From Thoreauomyces humboldtii (Eukaryota; Chytridiomycota; Chytridiomycetes; Spizellomycetales; Powellomycetaceae), in the NCBI GenBank assembly GCA_027596035.1, contig JADGJA010000471.1, forward strand, positions 1 to 17,487: 17,487 bases of DNA, written 5' to 3'. Of this stretch, positions 1 through 9,230 are shown one piece after another (position 1 is the first letter of the stretch; every line of letters begins with the position of its first letter). The notes below the pieces were generated by a model. It was not told the origin of the DNA. It worked only from the letters and a program-made list of their open reading frames with translations, and made no database searches. The translations under genes and the position numbers were made by a program.

Positions 1-472
1 GTTCTTACGTGAGCGGCCGCCGGCACTTTTTGAACGGCTAAAGCTAACAAGAGACTTTGAAACCCTCGGTAACTGCCTATTCTTCCTTTCGTTGTAGCTT
101 TTCCTCGAGCTTTGCATCCGTTCAAGACAGCTTTCTGTTAGAGGCCAAATAAACGGATCTTGCTGCTGAACGGGGCAGCCTCTCCCGATTGCATATCTGC
201 TGTATCTTCGAGGGATGGAATCTCAACTTTTCGAGCTTCAATGAATGATGTCTACGGCTGCTTTGTCCTTTTGCAACTTGGGAACTTGGCAACGTCCTAC
301 CGTATTGCAGTACCATCGGGAGCGGACTTTCTACAGGTTGCCAACCTTGCCGTGCCGTAATAGACTGGACGTCCGGAACTGTCGGACACACGCTCAACCC
401 TCCTGAACCCCTCGGCCTCTGGCGACAGCAGCAGCAAGCGCAAGTCCGCACACGCTCGCAAGAAAACACTCC
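1..472. other. Upstream region of the 2OG oxygenase gene
   Basis: No convincing gene is seen here. The short open frames lack good composition and several would begin at non-ATG codons. The last 70 or so bases before the ATG at 473 are C/A/G-rich with a CAG-CAG-CAG-like run near 427-437, which fits a 5' untranslated leader. It presumably holds the promoter of the gene starting at 473 (inference). Confidence 0.5.
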
Positions 473-1761
473 ATGGGTCTCGGGAACAAGGAAGCGCACG
501 CGGTCACCAAGGTGGCAGATCTCTCAGAGACAGCGATCCCCATCATCGACCTCTCCGGCATCGCCAGCAGCCCTCCCGATCCCGACGCTCTCACGCACGT
601 CGCGTCTCAGATCCGTTCCGCCTGCCTCAACACGGGGTTCTTTGCCGTCACTCGCCATGGAATCGACCCAGCGCTCATCGAAAGGGTGTTTTCGAAAAGC
701 AAGGCACTCTTTGACGCACCGAAGGAGGTGAAGAGTCGGTACAGGAACAGCACGCAGATGGCGGGGTACTTTGGGATCGGCGACGTGAGCAAAAGTGCTT
801 GGAATGGTTACGGACAGGTGGGAAGCGAGCTGATGACCGACCGTGTACCCCCTTTCCGGTTCGCAGGAGAACCTCGATCCTGACAACCAGGTTTGTCCCA
901 AAAGTGGGATTCAGTGCGCGATGTGAAAGAGTTGACGTTGTCACTTAGCGAACGGGGGACTTCAAAGAAGGCTTTGACATGTCGAGAGAGCTGCCGGCTG
1001 ACGATCCGAACCGTGGGAAACCATTTCGGAAAGAGAACAACTGGCCTGATGAGGATCTGTTTCCCGAAATGAAAGCCACGATGCTCGAATACGTTTCCGA
1101 AGTCAATCGACTGGGCATGACGCTCCTTACTGCGTTCGAAAAGGCTATGGACGTGGTAGGTGGAAACCCAGACCTTTCCATGCCCTCGAGCGAGGGTTAA
1201 AGACCGGGAAAGACAATATCAAACACTAAGCAGAGCTGACGTCCCCTTCAGCCGTCAGAGACTCTCTCTCAGCACTTTGACGAGCCGATGACCATGCTCC
1301 GCACTCTTCGTTACCACCCATCGAGGGGCCCCGTAGATCTCGGCCATCTCGGCTGCGGCGCTCACACGGACTACGGCTGCATGGCGATCCTGGCTCAGGA
1401 TTCACCGGGTCTTCAACTCTTTGACCAGTTCAACTCCCAGTGGTGCCGTGTTCCGCACATCCCCGGAGCTCTGATCATCAACATCGGTGATATGACCTCC
1501 AGGTGGACCAACGGCGAGTTCAAGAGCACCATCCATCGCGTCGTGAACGTTGTCGACGATTCGCAGGCGGACGTCGGGAACGGAGGAGGACTGAGACACA
1601 GCATCGTGTACTTCTTTGAACCTGGATTCGACACCGTGGTCGAGGTGCTCGAGCCGTTCAGGAAGAAAGGGGAGCCCGTCAAGTTTCCTCCGTTGAAGAT
1701 GGGAGACCATCTGAAGAACATGTATTCCGCATCGTGGAAGGAGGAAAGTAGTGCGACGTAG
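473..1761 (+). CDS. 2-oxoglutarate/Fe(II)-dependent oxygenase, isopenicillin-N-synthase-like
   Basis: Exons read as 473-817, 867-890, 949-1155 and 1252-1761, giving 361 residues. All joins are phase 0 with GT donors and CAG/TAG acceptors. The N-terminal DIOX_N region (about residues 22-115, starting with IPIIDLSGIA) is followed by the double-stranded beta-helix. The HxD pair of the iron site is H230/D232 in AHTDYG, the distal histidine is H287 in STIHRVVN, and R307-H-S309 is the RxS motif that binds 2-oxoglutarate. Exon 2 has only 8 codons; it restores the family-typical ENLDP...KEGFDM stretch. The third intron (1156-1251) was chosen because it leaves no gap against the family at LLTAFEKAMDV/PSETLSQHFDEP. 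An alternative donor at 1195 with an acceptor at 1257 would add 11 residues. The protein is soluble with no signal peptide. The substrate cannot be told from sequence; members act on amino acids, flavonoids, gibberellins and peptides. The 3' end converges on the CFA synthase gene. Confidence 0.93.
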
Positions 1762-1870
1762 CAAACCCAGGCATATAGCTTCATGTCGAATATATTGGTG
1801 TTGCATAGGCAAAAAAAAAATCAAAAAAATCATGGATTTCTATTGCACCTTGTAAGGAGCCGAAAACAAT
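1762..1870. other. Convergent 3' intergenic spacer
   Basis: A 109-base gap separates the two convergent stop codons. It contains an A-rich stretch (about 1809-1830) and probably serves as a shared 3' UTR and polyadenylation zone for both genes. No other element is seen. Confidence 0.5.
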
Positions 1871-3295
1871 CTACATGGGGATCCCATCCAACAGATCGCG
1901 GTTGCCCACCCTCGAAAACTTGAGCTGGCACGTTCCCAGCGTTCTGGTCCTGAATCCAGCCTCGCAGTAGGCAAAGTAGAAAGAGAACCGTCGCTTGAAG
2001 ACGCGATCGTACTTTTCCGTAAGACCGTGCTCCTCCGCCACCCGATCGCAGTTGGCCTCGAAGCTCTCCCTCCAAAGTCTGAGCGCCTTGGCGTAGTGCG
2101 GTCCGATGTTGGTGAGACCGTCGAGCACGAGGTTCCCCTTGCTGCCCTGCTGAGCAGCGTCCACCAGAGCCGTCAGGGAAGGGCAGTGACCTCCGGGAAA
2201 GATGTGACGTTGGATGAAGTCGACCTTCTTCAGATATTGATCGTAACGGTTCTCGGGCATGGTGATGACCTGCAGAGCGACGATGCCCCGGGTAGGATGA
2301 AGGAGTTGATCGCACTTTTGGAAGAAGACGGACAGGAACTCGGGTCCAACGGCCTCCAACATCTCGATGGCGATGATCCGGTCGTAGGTTCCGGACGTCC
2401 GTGGGTCCAGATTCCGGTAGTCGAGGAGTTGGACGTCGATGTCGCTGGCGAGACCCGCTTGTGCGATGCGTTGCTCGGCCAGCACCTTCTGTTCGGTGGA
2501 CAGGGTGAGGGTGGTCACCTTGCAACCGAACCTTCGAACCGCCGCGATGGCGAGGGCTCCCCACCCCGTTCCGATCTCCAGGACCCTGTCACCGCGTCGA
2601 ATGCTCGCCATGTCGAGCATGGCGTCGATCTTGCGGTTCTGAGCCCGTTCGAGCGTGTCCCGTTCCGGATCCGTCGTGTCCCAGATGGGACAGGAGTACA
2701 TCATGGTGGGATCGAGGAAGCTGGCAAACATCTCGTTGCCGAGGTCGTAGTGAGCCTGTATGTTGGAGACGGCGTTGATGATGGTGTTTGGGATGCGAGA
2801 GTGGAGCAACGAGTTGAGGACCCCGTTGAGTCCGACGGGAAGGAGCTGCATCTCTGCGAACCGATCGCGGTTCCGTGCGATGACCGTGAGGAACCCTGCC
2901 AGGTTCTCCACGTCGACTTCTCCGTACATGAAGGCTTCTCCGAATCCCATGGCGCTGAAGAGGGCGATGCGGATCCAGAACGCGTCCTTCAGGACCGTCA
3001 CCGAACCGACGAGGGACGGGTCCGCGTTTACGTCACCGAATCGATGCGTGGTCCCGTCCTGCAGATTAATGGTGAGGTGACCGATCTCTGTTCGACGAAG
3101 GATGGCGAGGCAGGCCCTTTGCGCGGTCTGGATGGCGAGGCGGGTGGGAGAGAGGGCGGAAGCAAGCTTTCGCCATGAGTAGGGAAGAGACGTCTTCTGC
3201 AAGGACTTTGCTGGCTGATCGTTGGTGGTAGAGCTTGAGGAGGCTTTTTCCTCCTGAAGATGGCTGGCAGCGACGTGCTGGTTGATGGATGGCAT
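1871..3295 (-). CDS. Cyclopropane-fatty-acyl-phospholipid synthase (SAM-dependent)
   Basis: A single intronless frame of 474 residues. Enzymes of this family add a methylene group from S-adenosylmethionine across a cis double bond of a phospholipid acyl chain. The N-terminal accessory domain (about residues 60-170) is followed by HYDLGNEMF (182-190) and DPTMMYSCPIW (195-205), which are hallmarks of the family. The SAM-binding glycine loop VLEIGTGWG is at 238-246. EMLEAVG (311-317) and DFIQRHIFPGG (359-369) form the active-site region, and the C-terminus carries FYFAYCEAGF. No transmembrane segment is seen, so it fits a soluble or peripherally bound enzyme. The first 40 residues are Ser/Lys/Gln-rich and could be a flexible leader. 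Fungal relatives also include sphingolipid C9-methyltransferases, but those have N-terminal membrane spans, which are absent here. Absence of introns contrasts with every other protein gene in the window and could reflect old acquisition from bacteria (inference). Confidence 0.95.
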   Translation of the reverse strand: MPSINQHVAASHLQEEKASSSSTTNDQPAKSLQKTSLPYSWRKLASALSPTRLAIQTAQRACLAILRRTEIGHLTINLQDGTTHRFGDVNADPSLVGSVTVLKDAFWIRIALFSAMGFGEAFMYGEVDVENLAGFLTVIARNRDRFAEMQLLPVGLNGVLNSLLHSRIPNTIINAVSNIQAHYDLGNEMFASFLDPTMMYSCPIWDTTDPERDTLERAQNRKIDAMLDMASIRRGDRVLEIGTGWGALAIAAVRRFGCKVTTLTLSTEQKVLAEQRIAQAGLASDIDVQLLDYRNLDPRTSGTYDRIIAIEMLEAVGPEFLSVFFQKCDQLLHPTRGIVALQVITMPENRYDQYLKKVDFIQRHIFPGGHCPSLTALVDAAQQGSKGNLVLDGLTNIGPHYAKALRLWRESFEANCDRVAEEHGLTEKYDRVFKRRFSFYFAYCEAGFRTRTLGTCQLKFSRVGNRDLLDGIPM

Positions 3296-3920
3296 GGTGG
3301 ATTGTCGGATTCAACGAGTCCTCGACGAACGATGGTAACTGGAGAACTAGATCACCACGGCCTCGACAAAGGGGATGCTGGGCGAGGGGATGGGAGCCAG
3401 GGACTTGTATGGAGGGTTGAGATACCGGTATGCATCTGCGACGGGAGGGCTTGGAGGTGCTTGCACCAACATGACACGGCCAATGTCTTTGTCCCGCACA
3501 CGCACGGTTGGGGTGTGGCCAGAACGAGGAAACATCATGGGCGGGAAAAGTCCGGTGTCAAAGTCCGGGTTTCGCGAACGGAGGGGGGGACACTGTCGGT
3601 ACGCGGAAGATAAGGGAGGAGATTCTTGGACGCTGGACAGGTTGGTTGGGGTGACGTTGAATCGGGCGATCGGGCGCCTCGGGCCGCGCTGTGCTGTCTG
3701 TGTCCCGCCCGCGCGAGTGGCGCTGTCCAGAAGTGGCACCCTTGTTCACACCAATGCTGCGCACTTCATAAAGCTTGCTGCGCAACTCGGTCAAGTCGCA
3801 GGAGTCCAACAGCGTTACAAAACGATGACTCTCATTTCGAAACAAACAACTTTACGCAAACGACCCTCAAGGTACGCTGACCTGCCCCCTCTCTCCTCAC
3901 TTCCCACTTCCCACCTTCCC
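3296..3920. other. Intergenic region, CFA synthase promoter side
   Basis: No credible gene is seen. The open frames here overlap in several phases and have no recognisable domain. This region lies upstream of the minus-strand CFA synthase and downstream of the next minus-strand gene. It contains AGTGGCGCTGTC at 3716-3727, a 12-mer also found in the promoter region at 4903-4914. Confidence 0.5.
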
Positions 3921-4818
3921 CTACACCCACACACAATGCATCCCACCTTCCATCCGATACTGCTCCAACTCCATATCCAGCACGCTCTCGAGGGCGGGAT
4001 CCCTCGTGCTCATGTTCGCCGACAACGGCTTGACATAAGACCACGACGTTCCTCTCCTCTTCACGAGGGTCGAGGCTCGAAACAGGACGTTTCGGTGCGT
4101 CGTCGTTCGGGTGATCTCCTCGGTGTCGACGGTGAGCTCGGGGTCGTCTTTGCTCGACAGGTTGCGTTTTCGGCCTCTTGCGATGATGACTGGAGGAGAG
4201 GGAGATGTTGCGGGAGGGCCGTCAGTGTGGACGTCGCTCTTTTTTTTTCGGTTTGTGCCCAATTTTTGGTTTGTGCAGAAAAGGTGCGACGGTGGGATGT
4301 AGGTCAGCAGCAGTGAAGGCCCTCCGCCGGGAATGAAACCCGAAAAAAGAAGATAGGGAGCTTACCTTGGTGGGCGGTCCTAGTCGCTCCCACACATTCC
4401 TGCCTACCTCGCCCGTTGTCTGATACGGCACGTGTTTGCCGTTGTTCGAGGGATCGATGGCGGATCGGGAGCACCCCGTACCGTTGCTGCTCAAGCGACC
4501 CAGGCCGGACTTTGCGACGGCCTTGATAGCGGATCTGCAAGTTGTTGGAAGTGAGAAATCAAAAGACGGATAGGAACGTTTTTGATCTTCGAACTAACGA
4601 GGTGATTGCTTGCGTGTCCTCAACATGATGACTCTTCCTCGCTCTTCTGTCGCCCCTAGAAGTACAGAATGCTCTCCCGGTAAGCTTATGTTAATCAAGG
4701 AAGGATCAGCAAGAATCTCGCACCTGTTGGGGGTTTTTCTTGTAGAGGGAGGAGGGGTCAATAATCCGGTGCTTATTGGCCTGTATTCACTCGAATACCC
4801 ATCAGCGTCGGAGCCCAT
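3921..4818 (-). CDS. Hypothetical disordered protein (three-exon model)
   Basis: Not recognised. Exons 4724-4818, 4366-4534 and 3921-4238 (minus strand) join to a 193-residue frame with consistent phases (95 + 169 + 318 nt). The N-terminus has Thr-Pro sites in TGLLTPPPSTRKTP, typical of proline-directed kinase targets. The middle is Gly/Asn/Ser-rich, and a basic patch ARGRKRN could be a nuclear signal. The C-terminus (ALESVLDMELEQYRMEGGM) looks helical. No catalytic domain is seen. An in-frame ATG at 4863 would add 15 residues. The first intron is long for this window (189 nt), so a small exon may be missed, and the second intron (4239-4365) would end in AAG rather than CAG/TAG. The continuous phase and composition favour a real gene, but a transcript is needed to confirm the joins. 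Confidence 0.42.
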
Positions 4819-4863
4819 GTTGCATCGCCGCTGTAAAGGTGAACGACACCTGACTATCTCCAT

Positions 4864-5276
4864 ACAGTCGGGTACCTCTGCTTCCGTGTGAGCCGACGCG
4901 GAAGTGGCGCTGTCGCTGCATCCATTGCTGCATCCGTTCTGAACCCTGAGTAAAACCGGAGAGATAATGAGTTATCTCAAGGCTGTATTGGGTTTCTCCA
5001 GCAGCTTACAATTTCTCTTCGTGCATTTTTTCGCTTTCATTTGTTTCTTTCTCCACGTTGTTCGTTGATGGAGATTGTGGTTCCGACCTTCACAAAATCA
5101 CAATGAGAAACTTGCGATTTGCTCGGGATTGAAGTCTTGTCATGCTTACGGAGATGCGATCCCTTCTCGAATATCCGATTGCGCTGCCTCTTGTTCTTTG
5201 TCTTCTTGCTGTATGTCACTGAATGGAAAGGCGCCGTAAATCTTCAAACTAACATCGATCCTGAACTGAACATCTT
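4864..5276. other. Intergenic region with clustered promoter-like motifs
   Basis: This lies between the 3' end of the RRM gene and the start of the small disordered-protein gene, both on the minus strand. No gene is seen. It holds an inverted pair CTTCCG/CGGAAG (4881-4886 and 4899-4904), the shared 12-mer AGTGGCGCTGTC (4903-4914), two copies of GCTGCATCC (4915-4923 and 4927-4935), and a paired GATA palindrome (4961-4978). The cluster within 100 bases suggests the promoter of the downstream minus-strand gene (inference). Confidence 0.45.
4961..4978. promoter_or_regulatory. Palindromic pair of GATA sites
   Basis: GAGATAATGAGTTATCTC is a perfect 7-base inverted repeat around a 4-base centre. 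Each arm contains AGATAA, the preferred core of fungal GATA factors (nitrogen, iron and light regulators). It lies about 145 bases upstream of the start at 4818. That it binds a GATA factor is inference from the motif alone. Confidence 0.4.
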
Positions 5277-8200
5277 TTATACATACGCCGAAACCTCATC
5301 GTTTGAGGGCTTTGACTCTTTGTGAGGGGAGCGGCTTCTCGACTTATCCTTCTGTATTTCAAGGTCGCTTCCCATGACAACATCGATGTATGATTCCACT
5401 GGTGGAGCTTCCGGGTCTGGGGTGGGTGGTTTTGGGGCGAGCGGCCGATTCGGCAGCGGCGGTCGAATTCCCGGTTGATAGGAACGAAAGGGACGACTGC
5501 AACAGCGAGCAAAAGACATTCGCTAAAAAGTCAATGTCGTCCGGGTTATGCGAAAACTTACAAATTGGGTCCACCACGATGGGTATTTCCGTCTCCAACA
5601 ACGGAGTTGGCGAGGACTGGATGCGTCGTCGGTGCCTACTCGATCGAGTTAGTTGAGACTTTTCTGTGAGATTCAGGCATGCGAGAGGCTTACCTGGGCG
5701 TTCGCCGAGAAAGTCTTCCATTTACCGGTCGCAGCGGTGCCTTTTTCGATAGCTTGGGCGGACAGTGGTGCAGGTGGTTGCGGTGGCGGTGGACGTGGTT
5801 CCCTCCTAGGTTCGCGAGGCCGCCCAGCAGGAAACCCGCATCCTCCACGACTAGCATGAGCGCCGCGACCTCGTCCAGGAAAGACCGAAGGCCGGTGTGG
5901 CTCCGGTAAATCGATGATCTTGGCGGTCACCCTGCGGCCTATAAGGGGATGGGGGGAGACGAGGGTTAGCCTTCGAAAGAACAGAAAACATGCGCTCGTG
6001 CTCAAAACAACCCACGTACCATCAACTTCGCAGTTGTTTAGCGCGTCCGCGGCTCGTCGTGCCACGGACGGATGCTTGAAGGCTACACGTGCCGCCTTGG
6101 ATCCGGGAGGTGTCTCTCGCAAGTCGACCTTCTCAATTTCTCCAAACTCTTCTCCGAAAGCTGCCTGAGAACAATCCAAATGCATTGCTTAAGTTGACTA
6201 TGACACGCTCTCGTACACTCTGCCTTGAGCTACCTTGATATCCTTTTCTGCTGTTTCTATGGTCAGATTATCGAACTGGACGACTCGGCCCTTTGGGATC
6301 TCTGGCTCCGCGGCCGAATAGTGCTGGGGAGGGACGTAAGGCTGAAAACGGGCTCGTCCCCGTGCAGAATACCCAAGACCTCGACCACGAGATGCTGTCG
6401 GAACAACCGCCTGTGCCGGCGGTCTTGGAACATGTAACGATGGTTGCGCGGTGCCTCGTCCTCGGCCGCGGAAGTTGCCGCTCGCGATCGTGCTGGCACC
6501 CGTAGTAGGTACCTGTGCTAGTGGTCTTCCTGCTTGTGGAAAAGTCGGCTTTATAGCGCCTGCACCTCGGCCACGGGATGATATAGGAGCTGCCTGTGTT
6601 GGCGGTCTTGTCGATTGAACTGACGATGAATGCACGATGCCGCGACCTCGACCACGAGACGCTGCCGTGGAAGCTGCCTGAGTTTGTGGTCTTGTCGACT
6701 GAGATGGCAGCTTTTCCAAGTTTGGCTGGAAGTGCCTTGCTGGGATTAATGCGCCGGCGGGCCTTGCAGACTGATTCTATAGGTCAGCCTTTGAAAGATT
6801 TACCAGGTCTAACAAACTTACTTACCGTGGGAGGCAAATGCGGTTTTGCGGCACCGAAGTTTGTCAAAGGTCGGAGTGGCACAGACTTTTAAAAGCTTTT
6901 ATCTCAAGCTCACAATCGAGAAAAATAGCAAAGCATACTCATAATCACCTTCAAAGCATTTCGGGGAGGCAATGCTTGCTTTCCGTGGGAAGACGCGACT
7001 GGACCCGGTACAGGCTTGGCTGGGAACTTCGGCTGAAAGCCAGTTTAGCTCCGTACAGACAAAATGATAATGACTTCAGCTTACCGGATCTTGCTTGGAC
7101 GGACGATGTGCAGAATCAGGTGCAGCCTTGACTGCTGTTGACGTTACCGGCCCAGGAGGAGCACGGCGGACAGGTGGTTTAGCTGTCGACATTGGGACTT
7201 TTTGAGGCTTTGGGATGGTGAGTATTTGGATGTGTGCATGCATCGTCTCGAATAGACTAGGTGAATAGCAACCTGGGCTATGGCAAGAGTCTTTTCTGTG
7301 CGCTGGACTTGAGCCGTGCTTGCTGTGGACTTGCGGCACGGACGAGTCAGCATCTTGTATCTGTCGAAAAAGTCGAACCTCCAGCTCACAGACTTACCTT
7401 GGCAGTTGAGGCTGAACGCGGAGAGGACTGGTGGGTTTTTGATGCTCCATCCATGGGGACCTTCGGTGGAAATGCTGTGATCTTGCTTTCTGTTTCTGTT
7501 TTCCTTTCCTCTTGCGGGACCTGTAGTAGCAGATTGGATCGGTGTTTACAGAGTGCCCCCTTGATCCTGCTCCACGTCTTACCTTTACTGCCTTTTCCTT
7601 GAATTTCTTTACGGCTCCCTCCCCAATCTCCATGTCGTCCGTCTCGGTCACGTTCTTGGATTCGACTGCGGTCAGTTCTTTGGACTGCATGGGTGATGAT
7701 GTCCTCGACGAGGGTGCTTGCTTGGTTTCCAAGTCGGCCAAGGTCTACGCTCAAAGACAGCATGGTCAGAAGAGTAAAACCCAGAAATCCTATGCTTTTC
7801 GTTAAACATGCCTTCTCGCTCTTCTCTGCCTCTGATCCCAAAGTTTGATCTTCTTCCCTCGCGAGATCGACGTCCATCCCTTTCGGAACTTGTCCAACCT
7901 GTTCCTCAGACTGCTCCTCAGACTGTTCCACGGTCTACATTCCAAGCCAGCATGGTAAGAGAAAGAAGATCGAATCACAAAAGACTTGCTCCTTCCCGTG
8001 CATGCCTTTTCGCTCCTCTCGGTCTCCGATCCCAGAATCCGTTCTTCTTCGCTGTCGACATCCACGTCCATCCCTTCCGGGACCTCTCGAACCTGTTCTT
8101 CAGACTGCTCTTCGAGCTCCGGACAGCCGACGTCCCTCACGGTCCACGTGCTCGTTGCAGTGTGGCTCTTTACCCATGCCGCGAAGCGCTCTGACGTGCC

Positions 8201-8921
8201 GAAAAGGGGATTATGTCAGATGGCTTTGCGTCAAGAAGAAAGCCCAAAGGGTTTTCAAACGGGGGCCAAGTGAGCGCATACTTTGCCTAACTGTTCGTTC
8301 TGCAAGAGTCGTCATGAGGTTTCGCAAAGAGGTAAGGTGACGAAAAGACATGGATCGCGCCCTTTTCTCCGACAGGACGTACCCAGGATTCCTTTCGGTT
8401 TGGGCCGGAAGACCCACTTCGTCAGTCGGCACCGACATGGTACCTCTCGTTCTGGCTTGGTACGATGTCTCATGGCGCTGAAAGTGGTCAGCGTCTTTTG
8501 CTGGAGTTGCTAAAGGTGGAAACGCACGTTCAGGAAATGGTCTACGATGGAAAGGCTTGCAATCGGAGTGGGAGCTGGTAGAGACCTCAAGGGAGGTGAG
8601 GGTTGTCGACTTGGAGCAACTGCCGCAGCATGTAGTGCGAGTAAGACAGACAGATACCTTTGACTGGAACGGGTAGATGCTCGGTGGTGAGGAAGGCAAG
8701 TGCTATCTTTTTCTCTTGCGTCCTCTTGCTGCAGTAAGACTTTGACCTGATCTCGATTCCTCTTCGTTCACCAGAGGGAAGATATATGGCAGTATAGAGA
8801 GATGAAAAGAGGAGGAGGCGCGAACAAGGAAGAGGAAGGGACAACCAGGAGGGGAACAGAGGCGGCGGTCTCACTTGTAACCCCGTCGGCCCTCCATCCG
8901 TCCCTTGGCCTTGGTACACAT
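5277..8921 (-). CDS. RRM protein with RG-rich repeats and duplicated acidic exon
   Basis: Minus-strand exons run 5' to 3': 8875-8921, 8658-8728, 8528-8619, 8444-8477, 8282-8299 (these five provisional), then 8006-8190, 7812-7934, 7583-7744, 7398-7520, 7273-7329, 7085-7207, 6949-7032, 6826-6885, 6234-6770, 6020-6164, 5694-5938, 5562-5635, 5277-5496. They join to about 799 residues. The RRM sits near residues 555-632: RNP2 is VVQFDNL, and the RNP1-like strand is KAARVAFKHP. Before it lies an RG/Pro/Gln-rich domain of four degenerate repeats. After it come another RGRG stretch, polyproline, and an Arg-Ser tail with KSRSRSPHKES. The N-terminal part is acidic and contains two copies of EEQSEEQV...GMDVD. 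The family suggests nuclear RNA binding (splicing, export or RNP assembly), but the ortholog is not identified. The 5' exons are uncertain: the second intron would be only 38 nt and the fourth is long (144 nt). It shares a divergent 309-base promoter with the histidine kinase. Confidence 0.75.
6234..6770 (-). repeat. Four degenerate RP-x-x-Q / RGRG protein repeats
   Basis: Within the 179-codon exon, a unit with RPxxQ (RPQTQA, RPPTQA, RPLAQV, RPPAQA) followed about 8-15 residues later by an RG cluster (SRGRGRG, SRGRGAG, FRGRGRG, SRGRGLG) occurs four times in a row. The DNA shows matching G/C-rich repeated blocks. Such RG/RGG arrays commonly bind RNA and are arginine-methylated; that role is inferred here. 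Confidence 0.75.
7745..8128 (-). repeat. Tandem duplication of an acidic exon plus its intron
   Basis: Unit 1 is about 7935-8128 and unit 2 about 7745-7934, each roughly 190 bases: about 120 coding bases followed by an intron. In the coding part 25 of 36 residues agree, from EEQSEEQV to SEK, including GMDVD and LGSE. The intron halves also align, ending in ACCATGCTG...GTAG on the minus strand. In both units the exon ends in AAG followed by GCATG, which implies paired GC-AG introns (8005-7935 and 7811-7745) in phase 0. Confidence 0.8.
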
Positions 8922-9230
8922 CAACCCTGTCACTGCTGGGGGGAAGGAGGCGATGTGGAAGGAACGTGAGGGGGCCCCACTTGCGCTGGCTGTGTCACTG
9001 ACAGTTTCTCTGTGACTCATGAGAAAGGTGAGGCAGTGATCCCAAAACCGTGGATCTGGAAGCGGAGGTTACCACGGTATGCCCGATCGCCGGGGCTCTT
9101 TACCGTGATCGTTTGGATTCTCGCTCTCCGTCACCTTTTCCCGTCACTTTCTTTCTCGTCGTCGCTCCAGCGTGTCTCCACGTCCTCACCCGTTCGCAGG
9201 CGTGTCGCCTCGTCTCGCGCGTAGCGGAGA
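8922..9230. promoter_or_regulatory. Shared divergent promoter
   Basis: These 309 bases separate the putative minus-strand RRM gene start (8921) from the plus-strand histidine kinase start (9231). They contain TGACTCA at 9013-9019, the consensus of Gcn4/AP-1-type bZIP factors, and an inverted repeat ACCGTGG (9047-9053) / CCACGGT (9072-9078). The right edge depends on the provisional first exon of the RRM gene. Function is inferred from position and motif. Confidence 0.45.

Noticed and set aside
1809..1831. A-rich stretch as the poly(A) tail of a retroposed copy
   Set aside because: There is no flanking target-site duplication, and the nearest plus-strand gene has introns. It fits an ordinary 3' UTR.
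2027..3178. A 383-codon open frame on the plus strand opposite the CFA synthase gene
   Set aside because: It is the antisense shadow of a G/C-ending-codon gene, has no recognisable domain, and the minus strand encodes a complete, well-conserved enzyme.
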